64,000 nt of DNA, taken from positions 7,968,461 through 8,032,460 of the forward strand of contig NC_090967.1 of assembly GCF_040807025.1 (NCBI RefSeq). Reading direction: 5' to 3'. The stretch comes from Struthio camelus (taxonomy: Eukaryota; Chordata; Aves; Struthioniformes; Struthionidae). Under the pieces are notes generated by a model that saw only the letters and a list, made by a program, of their open reading frames with translations, was not told the DNA's origin and did not search any database. This document shows positions 27,101 to 38,410 of this stretch, one piece after another; positions within the stretch are counted from its first letter, which is position 1, and each line of letters starts with the position of its first letter. The position numbers and the translations under genes are program-made.

Positions 27101-30100
27101 GTTCTCTTGGTGTTAGTGTGGCAGCCATGCCAGTTCCACATTTGTGATTGCTGTATTTCCCTGGTGATTAAATCTTGTGCCATTCTATTCCTGTTAAATC
27201 CGTAGAAAATGAGAAAATACTCGACATTTTGGGGGAAACTTGTAAATCTGAACTACTTAACGAAGAAACTTCCGAAGTGGAGCAGCCACATGCACAGGAA
27301 GCAAGTAACGTGGTGCCAGGCAAGAAGCTAGCCGAGGAAGAGGACGCTCTTGCTGCCGCTCAGTTGGAGGAAGATGCTTTAGATTTGGACAGCAAATCGG
27401 CACAGGCTTTGGCAAGGAAGGAAGCAAAGCGTTTAGTTGTAGCAAAAGGGGAGACAAGTGAACAGACAATAGAGGAAGAGAAACTGGACTCTGAATCTTT
27501 AGTAGTAGAGACCCTAAGCGATCAGAGTAGCAAACGAACCCAAGGCCTGGAAGTCTCTAGTGGGGAAACAGCGGAAAAAGGCGCAGGTCCCGAAGCCAAA
27601 GATAGCAAAGAAGATGCCAAGAAAACAGAAGACAAAGCTAATTCTGAGGAATCCCCTGCTACTAAAGAGTCCTCAACCAGTGAGGGCGGTGATCAGAAAA
27701 AGAGGTTTGTTTTTTCTCCGTTCTAGACCAGATGCTATCTTTTTTCATTGGTCATTAAGTGATGCGAATAAGCTGTTTCCTTCAATTGGCCACCAAGACT
27801 GATGAAATTGTAGCCTATTCCTAAAGAATCTGTTTTATTTCTCCTTGTGCAGATCTTTTGTAAACACAGAGGGTTTGATTTCTTTCCTTCCTCAACCTTC
27901 AAAGGTTGTTTTCTTAAATTACTCTTAATTTCTGTCATCTGCCAAACAGAACTAATTGTCTGTTTAAGCGTATGAATCCCATATTTCCTGTCACTCTTCT
28001 ACAAATTTGCAAAGGTATCTTTTATTTCAGAACTAATTTACTGGTAGGTATAAAATTGTAGCGTGTATGGTCTTGAATTTATTTTTGCTGATACTTGGTT
28101 GAATAACATGATTTTTTGTCTTTAGCCCTGTTGAGGATGCAGATACAAAGATAGCCTCAAAAGATGAGAAAGGTATGTTTTCAGAAAGCAATGTACAGTT
28201 GGCTTGACAAATTGTTATTGGGTCAAATGTAGCCATTTCTTGTGAGGCAGTTGTAGTAAGTAAAAATTCAAATGTGAGTGAATGGAATAATAGTCTGACT
28301 CATTTTTCAATTCATTGACTTGCCTTTTTTGGGTTGTTTTGTTGTAGTTTTGGTTGCTTTTGAATTACAGAAGCATGTGTGTATCTTCACTGTAGTAGTC
28401 CTGTTGGATTGTCCTGCTAGCTTCAGGAAGTGGTATAGATGCTTACAAGACTGGGATTTCTTTAAAAATCTCAAAAGAGCCTAAACTCCATAGATTTATT
28501 CTACATGATGATTCTGGTGAAGATTGTTAATACAGTGAAGGCTCAGTGCTATCATAACATAAGCAGACTTTCAAAGCATGAATTCTAAATTTCAGTAACT
28601 TCTGTAAATCTTATTTTAACTGACAATTTTTTTTAAAGTATCTCTTGTGATTTAATATTAGCTACCCTGTAACACTCATCAAAGTGATTGAAATCCCCAA
28701 AGGCAACATCAGTGTAGGTGAAGAACCCTTATGACTCTATACAAATACCCATCAGTTATTGAGATTGAAAGTTAATTTTTGAAGGCTTAAATGTATCAAT
28801 TGATTTTAAGTATTGGAAGAGATTGGAGTAAAATGTTATATAAGTTTGTTCAGAGAAAAATAAAATGAAATGAGTTTGTGTTAGGTTTTTTTTTTTCTTC
28901 TTCTTTTTAAATTTTAGGCCGCGCAAGTAGCGGTTCTGGCAGAAATTTGTGGGTTAGTGGACTTTCCTCCTCTACTAGAGCTACAGACTTGAAGAACCTT
29001 TTCAGCAAATATGGAAAGGTATGTAGTGGATATGTCCACTAACAAACCATTTAGTCAAATTTGAGGGGTAACCTAAAATTTAGCCTTTTGGGTTTTTTTT
29101 CTAACAAATCAAATGTGTAAATTAAGTACTTAACTCTCCTTTATTCTTTTTAAACTCTGATCTTGAAGCATTTTCCTTCATAAAAATGTTGCCTGAAATA
29201 CCAGGAAAAAAATAAAATGCAGGTTTTATAGACTATCTGCACGTTTTCCTCTGAAAATGTGGCAGTTCTTGACAGGACAGTTGGGCCAGCATCTAGCATT
29301 CTGTAGTTTAATTACTGGTTTACCTCTTGGCTGTCCAGTAATAGTGCTGTTTTAAACTGTTCTGGTTCAAGTGATGTTCCTTTGACATATTCAGTCTATG
29401 AGGACAGACTTCCCTTTGTTCTTTAGTGCCAGCGAGGTGATGGGATCGGAAGTTGTGAAAGGGAATTTATTTCAGATGGCCATCTCCCCTTCCTCCTAAG
29501 ACTCCTCTGAACATAATATTAAGTGTTTGTGTCACTTCTTGCTTGCCTGTGCGCTCTCAGATACTGTTTCCTTTGGATGGAAGCTATCATAGGTGTTCTG
29601 TAAGGAAAGACAAATTCATGGTTTTCTTTTTTTTTCTCCTGGTTATGTATGTCTCCTTTCGTTACCTGCTCAGCAACTTAAAGATGAACTTTTCTGGGCA
29701 TGGTTATGTTGACTGCTTTATCAGCAGAACGATGTCTAACTCTGTTTCATAATCTGATTTCTCCATTTCATTAAATTCTGCATTTGTTTTATACTTTTTC
29801 TCAGGGTACATGTGGGGTAATCTTAAACTTGAACCTTTTCAACTATGGTTGTATTACTGTTGACTTAGGTGTGAAAGCTATTAGCATTGTATTTTGTGAA
29901 GTAGCCCTTGTAAGGCACTTCTAGAACACTAGTATAGAAGTGAGGTTAAAACTGTAGCCTTTCTTTTGCTGCTCGTCAGATGAGCTTAGCAGTTTTCTTG
30001 TCTTAGAATGCTTAGAACGTGCTGTGTAGCAAGAATGTTTCTCCCTGTAAAAGTGAATAGGCACTCTACCGTGTGTTACTAGTAGATAGAACAACTCAGA

Positions 30101-33100
30101 TGGTAAAGAAATCAGAATTTGTTTGGCCACAGATCTGCAAACCCTGTGTGTGTGTGTGTGTGTGTTGTTTTTGTAGTTGTCTTTTTTTTTTTTTTTTTTT
30201 TAAGGTGGTTGGTGCAAAAGTAGTGACAAATGCTCGCAGTCCTGGTGCTCGCTGTTACGGCTTTGTTACAATGTCAACATCTGAAGAAGCCACCAAGTGT
30301 ATTAGCCACCTCCACAGAACAGAGTTGCATGGAAAAATGATTTCTGTGGAAAAGGTAAGTGGTAACTATCCATGACAGTATAGTGAAAATAAAAGTGTGC
30401 AAGTTTAACATCTATCTTATTACAAAAATATTTCTGGTTAACAATATTCTAGGCAAAAAATGAACCAGCTGGGAAGAAGCCTTCAGACAAAAAGGAAGGT
30501 GAAGCAAGGAAGGAAAAAGACAGATACCATTCTGCAGATTCCAAGTCTGAGAAGTAATGTGATTTTGCTATTTTTCTTTGTTTAAAGACCACTCATTTGA
30601 AATGTGGGTATGTGGCAAAAGCAAACAGTGATTGTAATAGATCTTGATTTGCTGCTTCATACTACATCTGAAGTAAGAGTGATACTGGAAAAATTGAAAT
30701 TGGTGTTCTATGGAACAAAGTGCTACTTTTTTAATGGGTCCTCTATTCAGAACTGTGGAACTTTCTGAGGTTCAGTATTAAAGCTTGTCAGTTACATCGG
30801 GAGTTACATGACGTGTTTGATTACTGTGAGAGTGACTGAGCACTGGAACAGATTGCCCAGAGAGGTAGTGGAGTCTCCTTCCCTGGAGATATTCAAAACC
30901 TGCCTGGATGCAATCCTGTGCAATGTGCTCTAGAGGACCCTGCTTGAGCAGGGAGGTTGGACTAGATGATCTCCAGAGGTCCCTTCCAACATTGGCCGTT
31001 CTGTGATTGTGATTTTTTTTTTTTTTTTTTTTTGATAAGCCAGTGTGTTCAGGATTGTTCGTCCTCTAATTTGACTCTGGCATGGTCAGCTCTGTTAACT
31101 GACAATTGTTCTAGTAATTAGCTCATCTTGTTGAATGGGTGTTTGCGAGGTTGAAGTTATATTTCAGTATTTGTTCTCTCACATGGCCTGTTGCTTTTGA
31201 AAGCTGAGTTCGGCTTTACTACTTTTTCTTTTCATGTAAAATTGTAAAAGATTTTGCAAAGGAGATGTTTTGGTTGATTGGCCTGCTGCATGAGGTGCTT
31301 ACGGTATTTGTTTACAAAACCTGCTCTTTGATGGAGCTCAACCTCTGTCTGGGTGGCCTCATTTCCCAGTGCTAAGCATAAACTTTATTTATAGGCAGAA
31401 CAGAAAACTTTGTTTCCAGCACACTCAAACTCTCCTAATATTTAGGAGGATCACCTGTTGTTTCTCACCTTCAGACTGCTTTAGCTTAGGATTGGTTGCT
31501 TCTCTTAAACATAACTGTGTAGAAGTTTGTATTGGCTTCAGCTCAGCAGGATGGAAGATGTTGGGAGTATTTTGGGGGTGGTTTGGTTTTGAATGGTTGG
31601 CTTGGTCAAGAAGGGTGGTTATATGCTCTGTTAGCGTCTCGATTAAAGCAAAGTTTACCTCTAGGTCTGCTGGTATTAAAAAGGATGAGAAGATGGACAA
31701 AAAGGATGATTCTAAGAAATCAGAGAAAGATGGAAAAGACGAAAAAGAAGGAAAAGAGAAAGATGAACAGAGAACTGTATCCTCAGATCGGTCTAGGACA
31801 AGCAAATCAGGTAACTTTAACTGCTCTTCAAAAAAGGTTAAAAAGTTTTCAAGGATACTTTTTTTTTTTTTTTTAAAAAAAGGAAACAAACTAATACAAA
31901 GAATATGAGTGACTTAAATTGTATGGTGAGGCTTTTTTTTTTTTTTTTAATCCAAAAAATCCATCAGCTAAGTAGGAAATCGAACAACAAGCTTAGGCAT
32001 TCAGAATCGTGGCTGATAACAAAACTTCAACATCTGTGAAAGTTGGTGTGTTCTTGTTAAAGATGGTTCATAATTCAGAAAAAGACCGTGAAGTGTACTT
32101 CTTAATACGTAAGTCTTCCCAATTAAAAAACTGTACCAGAAAAACCTTGGCAACTTCTCCCCTCCCACCCCAACATAGACTGCTACTAGCTTAGCAACAG
32201 TGTTGTAATAATTACTGGACCTTAGCTACCCTGTAAGGCAATCTGTGAATTTTGTGAAACCTTAATTACTGGGCTTAGAACTGATGAACGTGGTGTATGT
32301 GTGTGTTGTGTTGTTTTTTAATGATGACAAAAGTATAGATTATACAGGCACAGGAATGAACTTAAATTTACTTTCTTTTAATTGTCATACTCTGCAGAAA
32401 ACACTGCTTTACTGTAATTTAAACATCTGATGTATTATCATTTATTCTTGTCTTTTTTTTTTTTTTAATAGCAAGTCGAGGAACTGAAAGGACAGTAGTA
32501 ATGGATAAATCAAAAGGAGAACCAGTTATCAGTGTGAAAACTTCTACATCAAAAGAGAGGGTATGTACAACTTTCAAAGAAGCCTTTTTGTAAAAGTAGG
32601 TATAAAACAGATTTATGTGCATATATTTGAAAGGATTTTTTTTTTTTTCCCTTGTGTTTTGGAAACTGTTCTTCCTTCCTTCCTCCCTTCCCCCCCCCTT
32701 TTTTTTATTATGTTATATAGGTAAACGCTTATATTTGACCTATTTTTAGTCTTTATCACTACTGCCCTAGTCAAAGAGGTATGGTTGTAACGTGAAAATG
32801 ACGTTCACATGATAATTTCCCTGAATGTGGCGACCAGTGACCTTTAAAGTGGTATATTATTTGCCTCCAGTGCATGTTAGACCCTGTGCCCCTAATGTTT
32901 AGACATTCAAACTCTTCAGAAGTTCTAGCCAAGTTATGGGTGCTTCTGCCAAACTGTTTTGCAGAAATCCAACATTATTTGCCTCTCGGAAGGTATCATA
33001 GTCTGTTTTATTCAGGTGGGCATCAGGTGTTTTACCTGGGAATTCCAGCTAAACGTACGCTCTGTTCAGCTAATGTATTGTTTTGATTTAACAGAGTACG

Positions 33101-36100
33101 AAAAGCCAGGATCGCAAATCTGAGAGCAAAGAGAAGCAAGATATTTTATCATTTGATAAAATCAAAGAACAGCGAGAACGTGAACGTCAGAGGCAAAGAG
33201 AGCGAGAAATCAGAGAGACAGAAAGACGCCGGTAAGTCTTCTCTTTTTGCCCTATCTTTGAATGGCATTTGTTTTTACCTCCTAGATAGTGTTTTAAACA
33301 GGCTTCAACTTAGTGTAGGGCTGACCCTTCCCCATCACTGTATTTCAAATCAATTTGAAATAAACTTGGTAGAACAGACACAATACCAAATGAGGAAAGT
33401 TTTTATGACTGAAATTATACAGTCTTCTCTAAATCTGTGCTTTTAAGTAGACTCTTGTTGAATAAAAACTTTTGTAGGTGCTTTCAGATCTTGTGTTCCA
33501 CTCTTCTCAAGCAGATTTGAGTTTTCACAATATTTAATTACATTTTTTCCTGGAAATTCAAAAATACTTTCTACCTGTGCTGTCTTCTGAGGAGTACATA
33601 TAGGACGTTGCATTCTGTGAAAGCCTTATCAGAGCAAGCTTTTAGAGCAGATACTGTTTGCTTATGCAGAATGCTTACCTCCCTTCTTTCATGTTTCTTA
33701 CCTGTTCTAAATGGCTGTGATTTAGTTGAGGAAAGACCATTCAGGTAAAGCAAATAGTGGGAATAACCTAGCAACCTTATTTATTGCCGGGAGGGGGATG
33801 GCAGGGGGGACCAGATAGGATGGGAGACTGGTCTTAAGATACTTTGTTTTTGAGTGAGTATCTGTTTCAATTAGAGAGAGAGAGAGGCGAGAGCGAGAGC
33901 AGCGTCTTCAAGCCATTCACGAACGGGATGAAAGACAGAGGCTCCAGAGAGAGCGGGAGCGACTTGAATTTCAACGACAGCGTCTTGACAGAGAGCGCTT
34001 GGAGAGAGAGAGGTTGGAAAGAGAGAGAATGCACATAGAGCAGGAAAGGAGAAGAGAACAGGAACGCATCCAGCGAGAGAGGGAAGAGCTGCGACGTCAG
34101 CAAGAACAGCTACGTTATGAACAAGAACGGCGATCTGCGATGAGAAGGCCTTACGATCCTGATGGCAGGTAATAACTGCAATGAGATTCCAAACTTTTTG
34201 GCTACATCCTGTTATAGGCTCTAGAATGCTTTATCTATGTAATTTGCAAGTACTCTCACTAAAACAGTTGTTGGAGTTCACAACTGAAAGCTTACTTACG
34301 TGTTGCTTTTAACACTTAAATATTGATCTTTAGAAAGAGCAAATGTCATACTTGCCTACCCTTAAGCACAGCTTTATTGCAGCAGGTTTAAAAAAATGAG
34401 AAACTATTTCCCAAAGAGGAATGACTGAGAATAGAAATTGTAACATAAAAACTCTAAAGCAAGGATGCTGGCAAGGACAGATATTCATTCTCTTCTCATG
34501 TCAACACGTGCTGAGATTAAGCTTTTGTATGGCATTGTTACAAATAGCTTTTTTTCCTGAAACTGACATGAAGTTATCAGTTTAACACTCCTAGAACTTT
34601 AATCATAAATCAAAAATAATTCTTTGAAAAATCAAGTTGAATTAAGTTTGACTTCAAGAGAGCAAGAAAGGAAGACTGTCAAGAGCTTTCTATTAATGAT
34701 ATCTTTTCTTGCAGGCGAGATGACCCATACTGGCCAGAGGCAAAGCGAATGGCAATGGATGATAGATACCATTCTGAATTTAGTCGTCAGGATCGCTTCC
34801 ATGACTTTGACCACAGGGATCGTGGTAGATACCAAGATCATTCTTTGGACAGGTCAGTAAGGTGGTGTTTTTTCTTTATGTCCCTTTAATGAAATTAAGT
34901 ATCCTTTCTGGTTTACTGTGGGTTTGAACGATGCCAAAAAACCCCCAAACAAGCCCTATGAGTTTCTTGCATCTCATTTTATACCTATTTGCAAACCTGT
35001 GTTTTCATCACTTAGGGATATATCAAAAAGAGTTTGCATAAAGATTATAAACCGAGTCCTCTTGTAGTCTGCCATTACACAGAGGGCAATCCTGCAACTT
35101 CTCTCAAGATAGCAGGTACAGAAATTTGGTTTCCAAATCCCAATTAATTAGCATAAGATCCAGCAATTTCTTTTTGCTTTGAAACTTTCCCTACGCTTAT
35201 CTTTGCAACCTAGCTTACGCTGACTTTAGTTCCACAGACTGCAAAAATACTTTCTACGTAGTGCCATCGAGACATTTATTTTACTCTTAAAAGAGCTTTG
35301 GCAAAGACTATACCACTTGATTTTTTTCCTTGTAACTTGTTTCTGATGCTGGTAGATTCACTTGGTATCCTTCCTTGGTACCAGGCCTGGTACAGTGCTC
35401 TTGCCTCAAGTACCTCACCATGCCTCAGTGGTCCTTCACTTAGCATGAGTTATTGTAATATGGTTATGTTGGTCTCTCCATGTGCTAGGTTGTTGAAACA
35501 AAAAATCTTTTAAAAGCTTCCTGCTGAATGAACATTGCTGTTCTCAGATTTTCAACCTAATGAAGATAAATTTCAGTGTGCTTCTTGATACAAACCTTAG
35601 TATTATTATGACTGTTGGATTGTTTTGACTGAACTTCTTTTTTTTTTTTTGTTCCAGAAGAGATGGTTCGAGAGGAATACCAGATCGAGATGGGCAGGTG
35701 GGTCTTATTGAGATAGTAGCCTCAAACAAACAACAAAGCATGCATGCACATGTGCACACACGTGTACGTGTGTACACCCCGGCATGCATGCCTTCTACTT
35801 AAAAGCAAATGTTGTTCAAGGAGCAACCGATTTGGCATGTTAGATGCACAAAGCATAAGTTAGCTGCTCACTAAGGCAGTAGCCATAGACTGGGGAAAAC
35901 ATTTTGAGTGATCGGAGCTATAATACAGCATCTTTTCATGCCAATATGTGGTGATAAAAGTTTTCTGGTTAACTCTTTAAGTGTTTTTAATGTATCTAAG
36001 AAGTAGTCGCTATAGCACTGTATCCATACCTGGCGAGGGACCCCTTATCTAACATATATCTAAACAGTATATAGAAAATAAAAGATGACATAATGCAACA

Positions 36101-38155
36101 GGCAAATGACTGTAAAAGAAGATTTGTGATTACTGCAATGGTATACTTTCTGAAGAAAGGAAGTAGGCAGATCTTTTTCTAAAGTGAAAAATCTGGAGCC
36201 AGAAAATAAGCCTTTAAAGAAGAGGGGGAAGAATTTGGAACAGAATTTGTGAAACTAATGTGAAACTATCACATTAACAGATAACTATCACATAACAGAT
36301 TTGTGAAATCTGTGAAACTATCTGTGAAATTAATGCCTAGAATGAAACACAGACAGGAGCAGCAATGGAACCATTGAAGAATAAGATGGCTTTTTTTTTT
36401 TTTTTTTTTTTTTTTGGAGAAAATAAAGCGACCTCTTAGAGGAGCTGGATGAAATTTTGCTATCCTGAAAAAAGGCCTGTATTGATTCTTAGCATAACTA
36501 CGTACTATTTGCCTTCCAGCATTACCCAGATGAACGCCATGGAGGGCCTGATCGTCACTCCCGGGACTCCCGAGATGGTTGGGGTGGCTATGGGTCTGAC
36601 AGAAGAATGACTGAAGGGAGAGGGATGCCTCCGCAATCCCGGTTAGTGCGTATGAAACAAGGGAAGCAATTTGTTAGTTGTTAAAATATTTGTGCTCAGT
36701 GAACCTTCAAAGGGTGATGGTGGAAGCAGTTTCACAAGTGTGAATCCTCTCTCCAGATAGTTTCTTCAAGGGTCTAATCTCCTGGATGAGCAAGGAATTT
36801 AACACATGTAGTTCCCCTGTGCATCAGTGGAGTGTTGTTAGTGAGTAAAGAGGTGCTACTCAGGCAGCTCTGCTGATAACTGTGGTTCTCTTGTAAATGT
36901 TTCCATTTCTACAAATGAGATCCAGTCCTGTACTGGATGCTCCAGTAATGCCAACAGAAGTCTTATTTGTGGTTAGCAGTCAAATTTTAGGGAAACCAAG
37001 TCAGAATCTCTGTGACAGTGAGGATGGGGAAATGAGACTATTCTGGAATCTTAGAGGTTTCTCTTTAAACCAGCTAATCAAGCTAAGTATATTTCAGTTG
37101 TATAATGTTCAGTTATGACTCCCGGATGGAGGGATAGCATTCCATTAATTGTTGTTTGTTTAAATATTTCAGCATATTGTGATACTAATTATGCCTCTGT
37201 AGATCAGAAAAAGATGAGCTTTATTGTGTAAAGGACACTGTTCAGCAAGTTTTTTTTGTTCTTCTGGGAACAGTTTTTATTATAATTATGGGGTGGATAT
37301 AGATACAGCTTGATAAACTATTTAATACACGTTTGTATGGGGTACGGTATTTGGCTTTACCCTATGCTATTAAATTGATAAGGGACACACCTAGAAGATT
37401 TTCTTTTATTTTTTTAAGAGATGGACGTGACTGGGGAGATCATGGTCGAAAGTTAGAGGGGCATCAAGATCGTTCATGGCAGGGAAATGTGGATGGAGGA
37501 GTGATGGGACGGGATCATGAGAGATGGCAAGGTACACTTGCTGCTTACCAGTGTGATTGTGGTTTTTCTATGAATTGCTGCTGTTGAACTTCTAGTGGTA
37601 GTTAAAATTCCTACAGAGCTTTAACAGCATTACAAAGAAAGCAAATAAAATTCTGGGAACAAGGTGGCTTTTTTAATAGGAATACATGCATTTTCTTTCA
37701 TATTTTCTTACTTTTTTATTCATTTATTTTTTTATTAGGTGGTGATAGAAGCATGCCTGGTCAGTCAGGACCAGGCCATGTGATGAATCGAGGAGGGATG
37801 TCAGGGTAAGAAGCTTTGTCAGAGTGCTCAAGTGCTCACGGATGTTCTTACAATAGCTAACTTATCTGAATAAAAGAAGAAATTTCTTTCAGTTGTGCAA
37901 AGTAATACTTTGAACTCCTACTCAGCTATGAATTTGCAAGTAGAAAAATAACAAATCAAACATCTTGTGTCAGAGAGGAGCATTTACTCTTCGTGGCAAT
38001 TTTCAATTTGTTTGGTCTTGTTTTTAAGGCGTGGAGGCTTTACACAAGGTGGAAACCAGAGCCAGATGATGCAGAGTAGTGGAATACAAGGAGGGTTTGC
38101 AGGCCAGGATCGAACGAACAGACTGACTGATCCCCGTTTTACCCGCCGCTACTGA
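20922..38155 (+). CDS. SAFB2: Scaffold attachment factor B2 (SAFB2), complete, 21 coding exons
   Basis: Paralogue of SAFB: nuclear SAP/RRM protein binding attachment-region DNA and RNA. Exons: 20922-21110, 21920-22007, 23701-23765, 23853-24131, 25307-25369, 26223-26250, 27206-27704, 28126-28172, 28918-29018, 30205-30354, 30453-30553, 31665-31810, 32472-32560, 33095-33231, 33875-34168, 34715-34852, 35658-35697, 36520-36641, 37419-37531, 37739-37805, 38029-38155. All introns are GT-AG. The sum is 2,883 nt (960 aa). Domains: SAP about 31-65; acidic region to about 420; RRM about 428-503 with LWVSGL and RCYGFVTM; Lys/Glu-rich 503-610; Arg/Glu coiled coil about 640-758; Gly-rich end RFTRRY. SAFB2 is preferred because of [36 protein letters not shown] and [15 protein letters not shown]. 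Exon 4 may be 72 nt shorter in some transcripts. Confidence 0.93.
23853..24131 (+). CDS. SAFB2: SAFB2 exon 4 with a 72-nt 3' extension relative to SAFB
   Basis: Encodes [20 protein letters not shown] and continues to IPVVM before GTATGC. The SAFB counterpart is 207 nt and ends at a strong GTAAGT. At exactly the same distance here (after 24,059) the sequence is GTAGGT, a weakened but possible donor. Using it would remove 24 codons and keep the frame. The longer form is annotated because its donor is better and the reading frame stays open. Confidence 0.75.
26279..26313. repeat. C-run and T-run tract in SAFB2 intron 6
   Basis: Two runs of eight C's separated by TCA, then about 13 T's, shortly after the 28-nt exon 6. 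A simple-sequence tract with no gene evidence. Confidence 0.6.
26782..27927 (+). repeat. 1,146-bp inverted repeat arm in SAFB2 (gene-conversion tract)
   Basis: Partner of the SAFB arm. The first two mismatches outside are at 26,781 and 26,766, after which similarity falls to patchy ancient homology. After 27,927 the introns also part. The two arms are separated by about 11.8 kb containing the shared promoter. Confidence 0.9.
27206..27704 (+). CDS. SAFB2: SAFB2 exon 7, identical to SAFB exon 7
   Basis: 499-nt exon joined to exon 6 to give [14 protein letters not shown], so the acceptor is CGTAG at 27,201-27,205. The donor GTTTGT at 27,705 is unusual and shared with SAFB. It encodes the acidic, Lys/Glu-rich middle of the protein (residues about 238-403). 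It lies inside a 1,146-bp segment identical to the inverted SAFB copy. Confidence 0.92.
28918..30354 (+). CDS. SAFB2: SAFB2 exons 9-10: RNA recognition motif
   Basis: Exon 9 (28,918-29,018) gives [20 protein letters not shown] and exon 10 (30,205-30,354) gives [20 protein letters not shown] and the rest of the RRM. RNP2 is LWVSGL, RNP1 is RCYGFVTM. Exon 10 follows a long T run and a (TG)n tract. The same split of the RRM across two exons is seen in SAFB. Confidence 0.9.
30147..30204. repeat. (TG)n and poly-T tract before SAFB2 exon 10
   Basis: About nine TG dinucleotides followed by TTGTTTTTG and a run of more than 20 T's ending in the exon 10 acceptor TAAG. The T run acts as an extreme polypyrimidine tract. 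(TG)n next to splice sites can influence exon inclusion in other genes; for this exon that is only a suggestion. Confidence 0.65.
30838..31012 (+). mobile_element. CR1 LINE 3' end fragment in SAFB2 intron 11
   Basis: Contains the familiar CR1 3' segments: GAACAGATTGCCCAGAGAGG, GTGGAGTCTCCTTCCCTGGA, AGGTTGGACTAGATGATCTC and CAGAGGTCCCTTCCAAC, ending with TTCTGTGATTGTGAT, the diverged CR1 tail microsatellite. Only the non-coding 3' end is present, as is usual for truncated CR1 copies. It lies in sense orientation to SAFB2. CR1 is the dominant LINE of birds and is present in other reptiles. Confidence 0.9.
33095..34168 (+). CDS. SAFB2: SAFB2 exons 14-15: Arg/Glu-rich coiled coil
   Basis: Exon 14 (33,095-33,231) and exon 15 (33,875-34,168) encode a long run of RER/ERE repeats with regularly spaced Leu (RERLERERL), typical of a charged single helix or coiled coil. 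SAFB exon 15 is exactly the same length (294 nt). In SAFB proteins this region mediates protein contacts and dimerisation (family knowledge). The run ends at [11 protein letters not shown]. Confidence 0.88.
35738..35777. repeat. 40-bp strictly alternating purine-pyrimidine tract
   Basis: Every base alternates purine and pyrimidine across mixed GCATGC, ACATGTG and ACACGTGTACGTG segments, in SAFB2 intron 17 just after the donor of exon 17. Such tracts can adopt Z-DNA under negative supercoiling. Confidence 0.7.
36391..36416. repeat. Poly-T run in SAFB2 intron 17
   Basis: About 26 consecutive T's, upstream of exon 18. The preceding 100 bases contain several imperfect copies of a TGTGAAACTATC-like motif. 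No element end or target duplication was recognised. Confidence 0.6.
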
Positions 38156-38410
38156 AAGCACTATATATATATGTATGTGGTGCTTTCAATTTTTTTTTTC
38201 AGTGCAAGATGACAATGGTGGTGAATTTTATTAGCCAAGGTCACCTTGAATTAATGATTACAAAAAGCAAAACTGCTGCCATATTGTAGCCAAATATTAT
38301 GTCAATGCATTTGTTTATTTTTTTGTAATAAATGTGTTCTTGGTCAAACAGCAGAGTTTCTGTTAATGGAACATTCCATTTTTCAAAAATAATAAAACCA
38401 GTTTACAGCT
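38156..38410 (+). terminator. SAFB2: SAFB2 3' UTR with two poly(A) signals
   Basis: The UTR follows the TGA at 38,153-38,155. AATAAA occurs at 38,327-38,332 and again near 38,391-38,396. The second lies in a block (38,362-38,408) shared with the SAFB 3' end, so it is the more likely main site. A short (TA)n tract sits at about 38,162-38,172. Confidence 0.75.

Noticed and set aside
31369..31908. 179-codon open frame in SAFB2
   Set aside because: It is intron 11 sequence running into exon 12 and out past its donor. Only 31,665-31,810 is coding, flanked by CTCTAG and GTAACT.
3352..38155. Opposite naming (minus gene SAFB2, plus gene SAFB)
   Set aside because: The RRM and coiled-coil exons carry SAFB-type residues on the minus gene and SAFB2-type residues on the plus gene. 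Exon 7 was not used, since conversion makes it uninformative.
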